Positions 51,851 through 60,814 of a DNA stretch of 64,000 nucleotides are shown here, one piece after another. Location of the stretch: positions 24,297 to 88,296 of the forward strand of contig LUPK01000055.1 in assembly GCA_001627335.1 (NCBI GenBank), read 5' to 3'. The first letter of the stretch is position 1, and each line of letters starts with the position of its first letter. This DNA is from Nocardioides sp. REDSEA-S33_B3. Its GTDB lineage: Bacteria > Actinomycetota > Actinomycetes > Propionibacteriales > Nocardioidaceae. The notes under the pieces were generated by a model. It was given only the letters and a program-made list of their open reading frames with translations. It did no database searches and was not told the origin of the DNA. The translations under genes were made by a program, and so were the position numbers.

Positions 51851-52534
51851 TCAGGTGGGGTCGCCCAGGCGGGCGGCGTCCTGGCGGGTCAGGTCGGGGT
51901 CGCCACCGGCCAGCACCAGGTCGTCGAGCATGCGGGAGGCCTTGGCGAGCGTCTCGGCGACGTAGGCCTTGGTGCGCTCCAGGTCGCCCAGCTCAGCGGC
52001 GTACATCGCGGCGGTGAGTCCTTGGACGACGTTGTCGTTGAGCTCGGCGGCCTGGCGGCGTGCCTGCAGCTCCTCGGCCAGGCGGACGGCGGTCTCCTCG
52101 TGGGCCTGCTCGGCGCGCACCCGGTCGGTGATGTCGATGCAGGTGCCGCGGAAACGGATCGGGGTGCCGTTGGCGTCCGTCAGCACCTGCCCGTTGGAGG
52201 CCAGGTAGCGCAGCTCCCCGTCGGGGCGCACGATCCGCTCGACCATCTCGTAGGGCTCGCCGCTGGCGTAGGCCTGCTGGTGGACCGCGCGGACCATGTC
52301 GCGGTCGTCGGGGTGGATGTGCTGCATGAAGACGTCGTACGACGCCTGGATCGCGCCCGGCTCGTAGCCGTAGATCCGGTACAGCTGGTCCGACCAGGTG
52401 TTGGTGTCGGACTCGATGTGCCAGTCGTAGTCGCCCATCTCCGCCAGGCGCTGTGCGTTGTCGACCCTGGACCGTAGGTCAGCGAGCTCACCGAGTGCCG
52501 TGACGAGGTCCTGGGGTTCCTCCCGGGTTCCCAT
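51851..52534 (-). CDS. PAS-domain protein with degenerate HisKA_3-like helix
   Basis: A 227-residue protein. A PAS_3-type domain spans about 25-140 (WHIESDTNTWSDQLYRIYGY, HPDDRDMV, VRPDGELRYL, RGTCIDITDR). A two-helix segment follows, with AAELNDNVVQGLTAAMYAAE at about 162-181. In kinases of the NarL-partner type this reads ELHDxVxQ; here Asn166 replaces the phospho-accepting His. No ATPase domain follows. It may be a sensor adaptor. A GTG at 52543 is an alternative start. Confidence 0.75.
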   Translation of the reverse strand: MGTREEPQDLVTALGELADLRSRVDNAQRLAEMGDYDWHIESDTNTWSDQLYRIYGYEPGAIQASYDVFMQHIHPDDRDMVRAVHQQAYASGEPYEMVERIVRPDGELRYLASNGQVLTDANGTPIRFRGTCIDITDRVRAEQAHEETAVRLAEELQARRQAAELNDNVVQGLTAAMYAAELGDLERTKAYVAETLAKASRMLDDLVLAGGDPDLTRQDAARLGDPT

Positions 52535-52608
52535 GCCCTCCACTGTCCTCCCGAGGCGTCATCCGCGCAGGAGGATGCCGGCCAAGCCCGGTAAAGAATG
52601 CGTGAGGG

Positions 52609-53706
52609 TCACCCGTCGGCGTCGGCGGTGAGCACCAGGTCCTGGTCGGTGCCGATGGTCGAGCCAGGGATCGCGCGCAGCCCCAGCAGGCTCAGCGCGA
52701 GGTTGGCGACGTCGCCGTTGCGCACCGGCTGGCGGGCCGCGCCGTAGCCGGGGCGCTTGCGGCGGGGCTTCCTGTACGTCGGGTTCAGTGCGTAGAGGTC
52801 CTCCGCGTCGACTCCGTCGCCCCACGTCAGGAACGGCACCCGGTAGTGCTCGCGCACGGTCGCGTCGGCGTGGCCCGTGCCGGAGCCGCCGTGGTCGGAG
52901 GTCAGCACGATCGTCAGGTGCTTGCGCAGCACCGGCTTGCCGGCCACGGTGTCGAGCACGTCGGAGAGCCAGCCGTCCACGGTGCGTACGGCGTCGGCGT
53001 ACTGGCTCGAGGCCCACCCGTGCGCGTGGCCGGCCAGGTCGGCGGCGGCCAGGTGCAGGAAGGTGAGGGTGCGGGTCTCGCGGCGTAGGTCCTTGCGCGC
53101 CTTGCGCACCAGGCGTGCGCCGCGGCCGTCGAGGGTGTAGCGGTCCAGCGCCTTCGGCCAGGACCGCTCGAAGAGGGAGAACTTCGACTTGCCGGTGAAC
53201 AGGGCCGTGGTGCCGCCGGCGCGGTGGACCCGGGCGAAGACCGAGCCGACGTCCTCGCCGGCCGCCTGGTGGACGGTGGTGCCGGGCTCGTCGGTGTTCC
53301 AGGTGACGCCGTGCCCGCCGTGGTCGGTGTCGATGCGGCGGCCGGTGATCATGCTGGTGTGGTCGGGCAGGGTCTCGGTCTGCTCCACGACGGTCCGCGC
53401 GTCGAGCGTGCCCGCGCCCTCCTGGCGCAGCCGGGTGAAGGCCGGAATCTCGGAGGCGTCGAGCTCCTTGAGCACCGAGGACCGCAGCCCGTCGACGCTG
53501 ATGACCAGGACGCGCCGCTTCGTGTCCAGCTCCTCGGCCCGGCGCTGCTCGACGCCCGGGGCACCGGCCGAGGCGACCATGGCCGTGCCGTCCGGGCCGG
53601 GGAGTGGAGCCAGGACGGCGACCGCGAGCAGCGTGACCAGGAGAGGGGCCAGCAGGGGTGCCAGCAGGAAGGTCGGGGCGGCGCTCCGGCGCGTGGGTCG
53701 CGACAC
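52609..53706 (-). CDS. Exported alkaline-phosphatase-superfamily phosphodiesterase-like protein
   Basis: A 365-residue protein. An N-terminal signal/anchor segment (residues 11-35) is followed by the alkaline phosphatase-like fold: [14 protein letters not shown] (66-79, metal Asp), [13 protein letters not shown] (110-122, nucleophile Thr), and [13 protein letters not shown] (268-280, metal ligands). This fits nucleotide pyrophosphatase/phosphodiesterase relatives. The substrate is unknown. TAGCGT 7 nt before the GTG gives a leaderless start. It diverges from murI. Confidence 0.83.
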   Translation of the reverse strand: MSRPTRRSAAPTFLLAPLLAPLLVTLLAVAVLAPLPGPDGTAMVASAGAPGVEQRRAEELDTKRRVLVISVDGLRSSVLKELDASEIPAFTRLRQEGAGTLDARTVVEQTETLPDHTSMITGRRIDTDHGGHGVTWNTDEPGTTVHQAAGEDVGSVFARVHRAGGTTALFTGKSKFSLFERSWPKALDRYTLDGRGARLVRKARKDLRRETRTLTFLHLAAADLAGHAHGWASSQYADAVRTVDGWLSDVLDTVAGKPVLRKHLTIVLTSDHGGSGTGHADATVREHYRVPFLTWGDGVDAEDLYALNPTYRKPRRKRPGYGAARQPVRNGDVANLALSLLGLRAIPGSTIGTDQDLVLTADADG

Positions 53707-53748
53707 GTCCGCGACGCTACCCCGGGTCCGCGGACTAGGGTGAGGCTC

Positions 53749-54579
53749 GTGACGAGCTCGATGACGAGGGACGCCCCGCTGGGCATCTTCGACTCCGGTT
53801 TCGGCGGGCTCACGGTCGCGCGCTCGGTGATCGACCAGCTGCCGCACGAGTCGGTCGTCTACGTCGGCGACACCGCCCGCCAGCCCTACGGGCCCAAGCC
53901 GATCGGCGAGGTGCGGGAGTACGCCCTGGAGTGCCTCGACCACCTCGTCGAGCAGGGCGTCAAGGCGCTGGTGATCGCCTGCAACTCCGCCTCGGCCGCG
54001 ATGCTGCGCGACGCCCGCGAGCGCTACGACGTCCCCGTGGTCGAGGTGATCTTCCCGGCGACCCGGCGCGCGGTGCAGGCCACTCGCAACGGCCGGATCG
54101 GCGTCATCTGCACCCGCGCCACGGCCGAGTCGATGGCCTACGACGACGCGTTCGCCGCCGCGCCCCACCTCACGTTGCAGACGCAGGTCTGCCCGCGCTT
54201 CGTGGAGTTCGTCGAGGCGGGGGTGACCGGCGGCGACGAGCTGCTCGAGGCCGCCCACGAGTACCTCGACCCGCTGGTCGAGGCCGGCGTCGACACCCTG
54301 GTGCTCGGGTGCACCCACTACCCCCTGCTCACCGGTGTCATCTCCTACGTCATGGGCGACGGCGTCACGCTGGTCTCCTCGGCCGAGGAGTGCGCCAAGG
54401 ACGTCTACAAGATGCTGGCGACGACCGACCTGATGCGCGAGGGCGGCGACCCGTCGTACACCTTCCTCACCACCGGCGCGCCGCAGGAGTTCGAGTCTAT
54501 CGGGCGCCGGTTCCTCGGCCCGGAGATGATCGCGGCCAGCCAGTTCGCGGGAGGCCTGGTGGCAGGAGGGCTGGGATGA
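53749..54579 (+). CDS. murI: Glutamate racemase
   Basis: A 276-residue cofactor-free racemase making D-glutamate for peptidoglycan. It has [16 protein letters not shown] (12-27), with catalytic Cys78 (VIACNSASA) and Cys188 ([10 protein letters not shown]). TAGGGT lies 7 nt before the GTG at 53749, so I prefer that start over the ATG four codons later. Its stop overlaps the MBL gene start, as in M. tuberculosis Rv1338-Rv1339. Confidence 0.93.
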   Translation: MTSSMTRDAPLGIFDSGFGGLTVARSVIDQLPHESVVYVGDTARQPYGPKPIGEVREYALECLDHLVEQGVKALVIACNSASAAMLRDARERYDVPVVEVIFPATRRAVQATRNGRIGVICTRATAESMAYDDAFAAAPHLTLQTQVCPRFVEFVEAGVTGGDELLEAAHEYLDPLVEAGVDTLVLGCTHYPLLTGVISYVMGDGVTLVSSAEECAKDVYKMLATTDLMREGGDPSYTFLTTGAPQEFESIGRRFLGPEMIAASQFAGGLVAGGLG

Positions 54580-55346
54580 GCATGCAGCTGACGATCGTGG
54601 GGTGCAGCGGGTCCTACCCGGGCCCGGACTCGCCCGCGTCGTGCTACCTGGTGCAGGCCGAGCACGAGGGCCGCACCTGGAACATCCTGATGGACCTCGG
54701 CAACGGGGCGCTGGGAGCGCTGCACCGCTACGTCGACCCGCTCGACATCGACGCGGTGTTCCTCTCCCACCTGCACGCCGACCACTGCATCGACATGACC
54801 AGCTACTACGTGCTGCGCAAGTACCACCCCTCCGGCGAGCAGGAGCCGCTGCCGGTGTGGGGGCCACGGCGCACGGCGCGGCGCCTCGCGCGGGCCTACG
54901 ACCTGCCCAAGAAGCCGGGCATGCGCGAGGAGTTCGTGTTCCGCCGGCTGCGCCCCGAGGAGGACCCGGTCGAGGTCGGGCCGTTCTCGGTGACGCCGTA
55001 CGCCGTCGACCACCCGGTCGAGGCCTACGCCTTCCGCGTGCAGGTCGGCGACCGGGTGCTGGCCTACAGCGGCGACACCGGCCCGTGCGAGGGGTTCGAC
55101 GCGGTCGCGCAGGAGGCCGACCTTCTCCTGGCCGAGGCGTCGTTCGTCAGCACGGCCGACAACCCGCCGTCGCTCCACCTGACCGGTGCGGAGGTGGGGG
55201 AGACCGCGACCCGCGCGGGCGCGTCGCGGGTGGTGCTGACGCACGTGCCGCCGTGGCACGACCCGTTCGACGCGCTGGCCGAGGCGAAGGCCGTCTACGA
55301 CGGGCCGCTGGAGCTCGCGAGCGCGGGCACGGTCTACGACGTGTGA
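54576..55346 (+). CDS. MBL-fold metallohydrolase (Rv1339-like, putative cAMP phosphodiesterase)
   Basis: A 256-residue metallo-beta-lactamase-fold protein. The metal motif is HLHADHCID (about 64-72), with later [10 protein letters not shown] and the final THVPPWHDP. It lies in the same place as M. tuberculosis Rv1339, reported as an atypical class II cyclic-AMP phosphodiesterase. That function is transferred here by synteny and family likeness only. It is coupled to murI by an ATGA overlap. Confidence 0.85.
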   Translation: MSMQLTIVGCSGSYPGPDSPASCYLVQAEHEGRTWNILMDLGNGALGALHRYVDPLDIDAVFLSHLHADHCIDMTSYYVLRKYHPSGEQEPLPVWGPRRTARRLARAYDLPKKPGMREEFVFRRLRPEEDPVEVGPFSVTPYAVDHPVEAYAFRVQVGDRVLAYSGDTGPCEGFDAVAQEADLLLAEASFVSTADNPPSLHLTGAEVGETATRAGASRVVLTHVPPWHDPFDALAEAKAVYDGPLELASAGTVYDV

Positions 55347-55435
55347 AGCGTCCATCGAAGAGTTCACCGGGTCGTGACCGTGTCGATCCGGGTTCCGGGA
55401 TGCTGACGTCGCCGGCGTACGGCAGGGTGAGACCC

Positions 55436-56362
55436 ATGATCACAGTCGAAGGACTTACCAAGACCTACGGAGGGTTCCGCGCGGTCGACGACGTCAGCTT
55501 CGTCGCGCAGCCCGGCCGGGTCACCGGCTTCCTGGGGCCCAACGGCGCCGGCAAGACCACCACCATGCGGATCATGGTCGGGCTCACCCCGCCCACCCAG
55601 GGCCGCGTCACCATCGGCGGGCACGCCTACCAGGACATCCCCAACCCCGGCCGCCACGTGGGCGTCCTGCTCGATGCCTCGGCCCAGCACGCCGGCCGCA
55701 CCGGCCGCGAGGTGCTCACCATCGGTGCCCGCACCATGGGCCTGCCGGACTCCCGCGTCGACGAGATCCTGGAGATGGTGTCGCTGACCCCGGCCGAGGC
55801 CAAGCGCCGGGTGCGCAACTACTCCCTGGGCATGCGGCAGCGGCTCGGGGTGGCGCACGCGCTGCTCGGCGACCCGTCGGTGCTCATCCTCGACGAGCCG
55901 GCCAACGGCCTCGACCCCGCCGGCATCCGTTGGATGCGCGGGCTGCTGAAGGGCTACGCCGACAGGGGCGGGACGGTGCTGCTGTCCAGCCACCTGCTGC
56001 ACGAGGTCGAGCAGATCGCCGACGAGATGATCCTCATCGGCCGTGGACGGATCGTCGCCCAGGGCGACAAGAAGACGCTGCTGTCCGGACAGGCGGCCTC
56101 CTCGCTGGTCACCTCGCTGGACAACGACGCCCTCGCCCGCGCGCTCACCGCGGCTGGTCACTCCGCCTCGCCCGCCGGCGAGGGCCTGAGGGTCGACTGC
56201 GAGACCGCCGAGGTCGGCCGCGCCGCGCTGGCGGCCGGCGTCGTCCTCACCGACCTCCGCTCCGGCGCCGCCGGGCTGGAGGACCTCTTCCTCGAACTCA
56301 CCGCCGACACCCAGCGCGAGGGCCACCCGGCCGCCGCGACCGCCCAGGGAGGCGCCGCATGA
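55436..56362 (+). CDS. ABC transporter ATP-binding protein
   Basis: A 308-residue ATPase. Walker A is GPNGAGKTT (34-42), the signature NYSLGMRQRLGVAHALL is at about 130-146, and Walker B LILDEPANGLDP is at about 152-163. It is followed by SSHLLHEVEQIADEM. The C-terminal 90 residues are the substrate-side extension seen in ABC-2 exporters. It overlaps the permease gene by 4 bp. The exported compound is unknown; antibiotic or lipid export is usual. Confidence 0.9.
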   Translation: MITVEGLTKTYGGFRAVDDVSFVAQPGRVTGFLGPNGAGKTTTMRIMVGLTPPTQGRVTIGGHAYQDIPNPGRHVGVLLDASAQHAGRTGREVLTIGARTMGLPDSRVDEILEMVSLTPAEAKRRVRNYSLGMRQRLGVAHALLGDPSVLILDEPANGLDPAGIRWMRGLLKGYADRGGTVLLSSHLLHEVEQIADEMILIGRGRIVAQGDKKTLLSGQAASSLVTSLDNDALARALTAAGHSASPAGEGLRVDCETAEVGRAALAAGVVLTDLRSGAAGLEDLFLELTADTQREGHPAAATAQGGAA

Positions 56363-57165
56363 GCACCACCACCCCGCCCGTCCAGCCCGCCGCCCCGTCG
56401 GGCGCCCTGGACATCTCCTCGACCCCGCGGGTGCCCTTCGGGCGCCTGGTCCGGGTCGAGGTCCGCAAGTCCCTCGACACCCGGGCCGGCCGCTGGTTCG
56501 CCGGGTCGATCGTGGCGCTGTGCCTGGCGATCGTCCTCATCACGGCGTTCGCCGCACCCGACGCCGCTCAGGACCTCGGCTTCTTCCTCAGCGTCTCCGG
56601 TGCCACGCTCGGCTACTTCCTGCCGATCCTGCTGATCCTCATGGTCACCAGCGAGTGGAGCCAGCGCACCGGCCTGGTCACCTTCACCCTGGAGCCGCAC
56701 CGCGCCCGCGTGGTGGGGGCGAAGTTCTGCGCCGGCCTTCTGCTCGGCCTGGGGCTCATCGTGCTGGCCTTCGCGATCGGTGCGCTGGGCAACGTGATCG
56801 CCGGCGGCGCCTGGGACGTCGAGACCGGCACGCTCGTCAACGGCGTCATCGTGGCCAACCTGATCGGGATCGTCCTCGGCTTCGCCATCGGCATGCTGCT
56901 GATGAACAGCCCCGCCGCGATCGTGGCCTACTTCATCTACACGCTGGTGCTGCCGATCGCCGTCGGCATCCTCGGTGCCTTCCAGGAGTGGTTCGCCGAC
57001 CTGGCCCCTTGGATCGAGTTCAACACCGCCCAGGCCTCGCTGTTCGAGGGCGATGCGGTCCCGACCGGCGAGGAGCTGGGCCAGCTGCTGGTCTCCGGCT
57101 TCATCTGGCTGGTGGTGCCCTTCGCCGTCGGCCTGTGGCGGCTGCTGCGCGCTGAGCCGAAGTAG
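56359..57165 (+). CDS. ABC-2 type transporter permease
   Basis: A 268-residue membrane subunit. A disordered Pro/Thr N-terminus is followed by six apolar segments (about 50-65, 78-100, 125-155, 168-185, 190-210 and 240-262). VRVEVRKSLDTRAGRWF (about 31-47) is typical of ABC-2 permeases, and TLEPHRARVVGAKF lies in the loop. It works with the ATPase made just before it. Confidence 0.87.
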   Translation: MSTTTPPVQPAAPSGALDISSTPRVPFGRLVRVEVRKSLDTRAGRWFAGSIVALCLAIVLITAFAAPDAAQDLGFFLSVSGATLGYFLPILLILMVTSEWSQRTGLVTFTLEPHRARVVGAKFCAGLLLGLGLIVLAFAIGALGNVIAGGAWDVETGTLVNGVIVANLIGIVLGFAIGMLLMNSPAAIVAYFIYTLVLPIAVGILGAFQEWFADLAPWIEFNTAQASLFEGDAVPTGEELGQLLVSGFIWLVVPFAVGLWRLLRAEPK

Positions 57166-57222
57166 CAGGCCGGCGCCGCTGCGAGGAACTCTTCACCAGA
57201 GGGTCGCCGACACGACAGCCAC

Positions 57223-57265
57223 CCACGACCCCAGCGTTCCCGGCCACGGGAGCCTGGGGTCGTGG
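57223..57265. repeat. Palindrome covering the start of the SGNH hydrolase gene
   Basis: CCACGACCCCAG (57,223-57,234) is inverted at 57,254-57,265; the 19-nt loop holds a smaller stem (TCCCG/CGGGA). The right arm includes the GTG start codon of the hydrolase. It may be the ABC operon terminator, and it could also hide the start codon in mRNA. Confidence 0.75.
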
Positions 57266-58095
57266 CGCGCTACCTGCGGATCGCTTCGCTCGGTGACAGC
57301 ACGACCTTCGGCATCGGTGACCCGGTGCCCGACCACGTGTCCCCCTCGGGGTGGCGCGGCTGGGCCCGGCTCCTGTCCGGCTCGCTCGCCTCGGCGTACG
57401 ACGTCAGCTTCTGCAACCTCGCGGTCTCCGGCGCCACGTCGCGCTGCGTGGTCGAGGGCCAGCTCGCCGACGCCGTGGCGCACCGACCCGACGTCGCCTC
57501 CCTCGTCGTCGGTGTCAACGACACGATGCGCTCGACCTGGGACGTCGCACGGATCCGCGCGGACCTGATGGGCGCCGCCGAGGCCCTCCACGGCACCGGC
57601 GCGCTGCTGCTGACCGCCCGCTTCCACGACCACGGCAGGGTCTTCGGGCTGCCGGGCGTGCTGCGGCGACCGCTGGCGGCCCGCATCGAGGCGGTCAACG
57701 AGATCTACGACGAGATGCACGCGACGTACGGCGGGCTGCGGGTCGACCTCGCGACCTTCCCGGAGGTCCTGGACCGCTCGTTCTGGTCCGTGGACCGGCT
57801 GCACCCCTCCGAGCTGGGGCACCGGCTCTTCGCCCGGCACTTCGCCGACCTGCTCGCGGCGGAGGGCTTCGACTTCGAGCCGGTCTCCGTCGTGCCCGAG
57901 GGCGGGGTGACCAGCTCGTGGCGCACCGACGTGCGCTGGATGGTCGCCGAGGGCGCGCCCTGGGTGGGGCGCAGGGCACGGGACCTGGGGCCGTGGGCGG
58001 TGCGGCTGGCGTGGACCGAGGCCCGCGGTGCGCGTGACGGTGGCGGCGCGGGCGGGCTCGAGCCCGTGGGCGTGCACGTCGGGGCGGGCCAGTAG
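57262..58095 (+). CDS. SGNH/GDSL-type hydrolase
   Basis: A 277-residue esterase-like protein. Block I is [12 protein letters not shown] (about 9-20), then [15 protein letters not shown] (block III), and [10 protein letters not shown] (catalytic Asp-His). The protein is cytoplasmic by sequence, with no signal peptide. The substrate is unknown; family members act on esters, acyl-CoA or lysophospholipids. The C-terminal 60 residues are a disordered Gly-rich tail. The start lies within a palindrome. Confidence 0.85.
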   Translation: MARYLRIASLGDSTTFGIGDPVPDHVSPSGWRGWARLLSGSLASAYDVSFCNLAVSGATSRCVVEGQLADAVAHRPDVASLVVGVNDTMRSTWDVARIRADLMGAAEALHGTGALLLTARFHDHGRVFGLPGVLRRPLAARIEAVNEIYDEMHATYGGLRVDLATFPEVLDRSFWSVDRLHPSELGHRLFARHFADLLAAEGFDFEPVSVVPEGGVTSSWRTDVRWMVAEGAPWVGRRARDLGPWAVRLAWTEARGARDGGGAGGLEPVGVHVGAGQ

Positions 58096-58105
58096 CCTGC
58101 CGGGC

Positions 58106-58816
58106 ATGACGACTCCCCGCGAGGACGGCCGCGCCGACGACGAGCTCCGACCGATCACGATCACCCGCGGGTGGCTCGACCACGCCGCCGGCTCGGTGCT
58201 GGTGGAGTTCGGCAGGACCAAGGTGCTGTGCGTCGCGTCGGCTTCCGAGGGCGTGCCGCGCTGGCGCAAGGGCTCGGGCCTGGGCTGGGTGACGGCGGAG
58301 TACGCCATGCTCCCCGGCTCCACCCACACCCGCTCGGACCGCGAGTCGGTCAAGGGGCGCATCGGTGGCCGCACCCACGAGATCAGCCGCCTCATCGGCC
58401 GCTCGCTGCGCGCGGTCATCGACTACGAGGCCATGGGGGAGAACACCATCCAGCTCGACTGCGACGTGCTCCAGGCCGACGGCGGCACCCGCACCGCCGC
58501 GATCACCGGCGCCTACGTCGCCCTGGCCGACGCCTGCGCCTCGCTGGACCGCATGCAGACCCTGACCGGCTCGGTCGCGGCCGTCTCCGTCGGCATCATC
58601 GACGGTGTCCCGCGCCTGGACCTGCCCTACGTCGAGGACGTCCGTGCCGAGACCGACATGAACGTCGTGATGACCGGCACCGGCTCCTTCGTCGAGGTGC
58701 AGGGCACCGCCGAGGGCGCGGCGTTCTCCCGCACCGAGCTCGACGCGCTGCTCGGCCTGGCCGAGAAGGGCTGCGCCGACCTCACCCGCCTCCAGCAGGA
58801 GGCGCTGGCCCGGTGA
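58106..58816 (+). CDS. rph: Ribonuclease PH
   Basis: A 236-residue phosphorolytic exoribonuclease that trims tRNA 3' ends. It has [20 protein letters not shown] (about 15-34), [23 protein letters not shown] in pieces (about 56-78), and the [20 protein letters not shown] region (about 114-133). The phosphate-site Arg residues are present. TAGCCT 7 nt before the ATG marks a leaderless start. It leads an operon with rdgB and the acyltransferase by GTGA overlaps. Confidence 0.93.
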   Translation: MTTPREDGRADDELRPITITRGWLDHAAGSVLVEFGRTKVLCVASASEGVPRWRKGSGLGWVTAEYAMLPGSTHTRSDRESVKGRIGGRTHEISRLIGRSLRAVIDYEAMGENTIQLDCDVLQADGGTRTAAITGAYVALADACASLDRMQTLTGSVAAVSVGIIDGVPRLDLPYVEDVRAETDMNVVMTGTGSFVEVQGTAEGAAFSRTELDALLGLAEKGCADLTRLQQEALAR

Positions 58817-59505
58817 CTCCTCCGTCGTCCCCGTCGGTCGAGCCGTCCCCGTCGGTCGAGCCGACCCCGCCGGTCGAGCCTGTCGAGACCCAGGTCTTCC
58901 TCGCCTCGCGCAACGCCAAGAAGATCGCCGAGATGGAGCGCATCCTGGCCGAGCACGCGCCGGGCGTGCGGGTGCTCGGGCTCGACGACGTGACGGCGTA
59001 CGACGAGCCCGTCGAGGACGCCCCCGACTTCGTCGGCAACGCGCTGCTCAAGGCCCGCGCCGGCTGGCGCGAGACCGGGCTGCCCTCGGTGGCCGACGAC
59101 TCGGGTCTCTGCGTGGACGCGCTCAACGGGATGCCGGGCGTGCTCTCGGCCCGCTGGTCGGGCAAGCCCAAGGATGACGCCCGCAACAACCGGCTGCTGC
59201 TCGAGCAGCTCGAGGACGTGCCCGACGAGCGGCGTACCGCCCACTTCACGTGTGCCGTCGCCCTCGTGACCGGCGACGGGCCCGACCACGAGGTCGTGGT
59301 GACCGGGCAGATGCCGGGTCGGGTGATCCGCGAGGTCCGCGGCGACGGCGGGTTCGGCTACGACGTGGTCTTCGAGGCCGACGAGCGACCCGGCGTCACG
59401 ACCGCCGAGCTGTCCCGCGAGGACAAGGACGCCATCTCCCACCGTGGCCACGCACTGCGCGAGCTCGGGCCTGTGCTGGCCGAGCGTCTGGGCGGCCGCT
59501 CGTGA
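58813..59505 (+). CDS. rdgB: RdgB/Ham1-type XTP/dITP pyrophosphatase with repeat-derived N-terminus
   Basis: A 230-residue NTP pyrophosphatase that removes non-canonical purine nucleotides. The catalytic domain begins at [18 protein letters not shown] (about 28-45), then [15 protein letters not shown] (about 91-105) and GGFGYDVVF (about 177-185). Residues 1-25 are an added [18 protein letters not shown] segment encoded by a tandem DNA repeat. The start overlaps the rph stop as GTGA. Confidence 0.92.
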   Translation: MTPPSSPSVEPSPSVEPTPPVEPVETQVFLASRNAKKIAEMERILAEHAPGVRVLGLDDVTAYDEPVEDAPDFVGNALLKARAGWRETGLPSVADDSGLCVDALNGMPGVLSARWSGKPKDDARNNRLLLEQLEDVPDERRTAHFTCAVALVTGDGPDHEVVVTGQMPGRVIREVRGDGGFGYDVVFEADERPGVTTAELSREDKDAISHRGHALRELGPVLAERLGGRS

Positions 59506-60083
59506 GCCCGCTGGCGCGGGTGCGCTGGCTGGTCGCCCAGGTGCTGCTGCGGCTCTCGCGGTGGCGCACCACCGGTGAGGTGCCGCGCAAGGGCGTGCTG
59601 GTCGGCGCCCCGCACACCTCCAACTGGGACTGGGTGCTCACCATGCTGCTGGCGTGGGACTCGGGGGTGACGATCCGGCTGCTGGTGAAGAAGGAGTTCT
59701 TCAAGGGACCGATCGGCTGGATCCTGCTCAGGACCGGCGCCGTCCCGCTGGACCGGAAGAACCCCGGCGCCACGATCCGGCAGCTGATCGCCGACGCCGA
59801 GACCGACGAGACCTTCCTGCTCGGCATCGCCGCCGAGGGCACCCGCAGCAAGGTCGACCACTGGAAGTCCGGCTTCTACCGCATCTCCCAGCAGACCGGC
59901 CTGCCGATCACGCTGGCCTTCCTCGACGGCCCCTCGCGCACCGTCGGCTGGGGCCCGACTTTCCCGCTCACCGGTGACGTGCGCACCGACATGGACCGCA
60001 TCCGCGCGTTCTACGCCGACAAGACCGGCATCCGTCCCGAGCTCGCGGGCACCCCGCGGCTGCGGGAGGAGGACGACGCCTGA
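59502..60083 (+). CDS. PlsC-like lysophospholipid acyltransferase
   Basis: A 193-residue acyltransferase. Motif I is PHTSNWDWV (about 37-45, the H-x4-D catalytic pair), motif II-like is GAVPLDRKN, and motif III-like is AAEGTRSKVDHWKSGFYRIS (about 109-128). It moves acyl groups to glycerophospholipids or related acceptors at the inner membrane face. It is coupled to rdgB by a GTGA overlap. Confidence 0.82.
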   Translation: MSPLARVRWLVAQVLLRLSRWRTTGEVPRKGVLVGAPHTSNWDWVLTMLLAWDSGVTIRLLVKKEFFKGPIGWILLRTGAVPLDRKNPGATIRQLIADAETDETFLLGIAAEGTRSKVDHWKSGFYRISQQTGLPITLAFLDGPSRTVGWGPTFPLTGDVRTDMDRIRAFYADKTGIRPELAGTPRLREEDDA

Positions 60084-60096
60084 GCCCCGCGGCCGT

Positions 60097-60146
60097 GGGA
60101 CGTCATACGGACGGGACGTCCGCTCCTGCGGGACGTATGACGTCCC
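60097..60146. terminator. 13-bp palindrome between acyltransferase gene and tRNA-Leu
   Basis: GGGACGTCATACG (60,097-60,109) is inverted at 60,134-60,146; the loop contains another GGGACGTCC. It lies between a rightward gene and a leftward tRNA, so it can end both transcripts. GGGACGT is repeated three times in the element. Confidence 0.75.
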
Positions 60147-60151
60147 GGGAG

Positions 60152-60233
60152 TGCCGAAGGCGGGAGTCGAACCCGCACGCCCTGGGGCACAGCATCCTAA
60201 GTGCTGCGTGTCTGCCTGTTCCACCACTCCGGC
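60152..60233 (-). tRNA. tRNA-Leu (anticodon UAG)
   Basis: An 82-nt tRNA on the minus strand. The acceptor GCCGGAG pairs with CTTCGGC (one G-U), the D-arm is at the 5' side, the anticodon stem-loop is CAGCA-CTTAGGA-TGCTG (anticodon TAG), the long variable arm is as expected for Leu, and the T-arm GCGGGTTCGACTCCCGC is perfect. The terminal CCA is not encoded in full. It reads CUA/CUN leucine codons. Confidence 0.95.
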
Positions 60234-60246
60234 TGGCGGAGGCAGT

Positions 60247-60756
60247 CTAGGCAGCGCCCCCGGGGTTCTGTGTGTCGGCCACCTGTGAGTACTTTCCCTT
60301 GCTGCGCCCGCACCAGTTCGGGGTCTGTGCATGGCAGTTCGGGCACAGGAAGCGGAGGTTGGCACGTTCGTTGTTGTGGAAGTCGCCGTCGATGTGGTCG
60401 ATCTCCAGCCCCAGCGGCTGGCCCTGCCAGGTGCCATCGATGCCGCACAGTGCGCATTCGTAGGGTCGGCCGGTCTCCAGTAGAGCACGCTTGAGAAGTG
60501 GTGGCTTGGCCCGCGGCGAGCCTCGCTCCCGCCGGACCAGTAACTGCTCGGGTGTGAGGCGCCTTCGGTGCGAGCCGTTCCGGAACCGCACGAAGTGGGA
60601 CGTGTCCAGCTCGAATCGCTTGATCCGTCGGCTGATGTGGGCGTGGGTCCCGCCCGCCTGGTTGAGCCCGAGATACCGCAACACCCCTGCTACGGATGTG
60701 CTGGCAGCGACGGCCTCGCTCAGGAGCTCGCGGGTGTATTTCTCGCCTCTGGCCAT
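60247..60756 (-). CDS. HNH endonuclease domain protein
   Basis: A 169-residue protein. The N-terminal 60 residues are helical (LLSEAVAASTSVAGVLRYLG, a likely HTH). The C-terminal HNH domain has CALCG (101-105), EIDHIDGDFHNNERANL (about 118-134) and CPNCHAQT (138-145). It is complete. It lies just upstream of tRNA-Leu on the same strand. HNH proteins of this type may be mobile or defensive. TAGCCT 6 nt before the ATG gives a leaderless start. Confidence 0.85.
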   Translation of the reverse strand: MARGEKYTRELLSEAVAASTSVAGVLRYLGLNQAGGTHAHISRRIKRFELDTSHFVRFRNGSHRRRLTPEQLLVRRERGSPRAKPPLLKRALLETGRPYECALCGIDGTWQGQPLGLEIDHIDGDFHNNERANLRFLCPNCHAQTPNWCGRSKGKYSQVADTQNPGGAA

Positions 60757-60814
60757 GCCGAGAGGCTAGAGATCTCCACCGACACAGAGACCTATGGCAC
60801 AGTACCGTCGGCAC

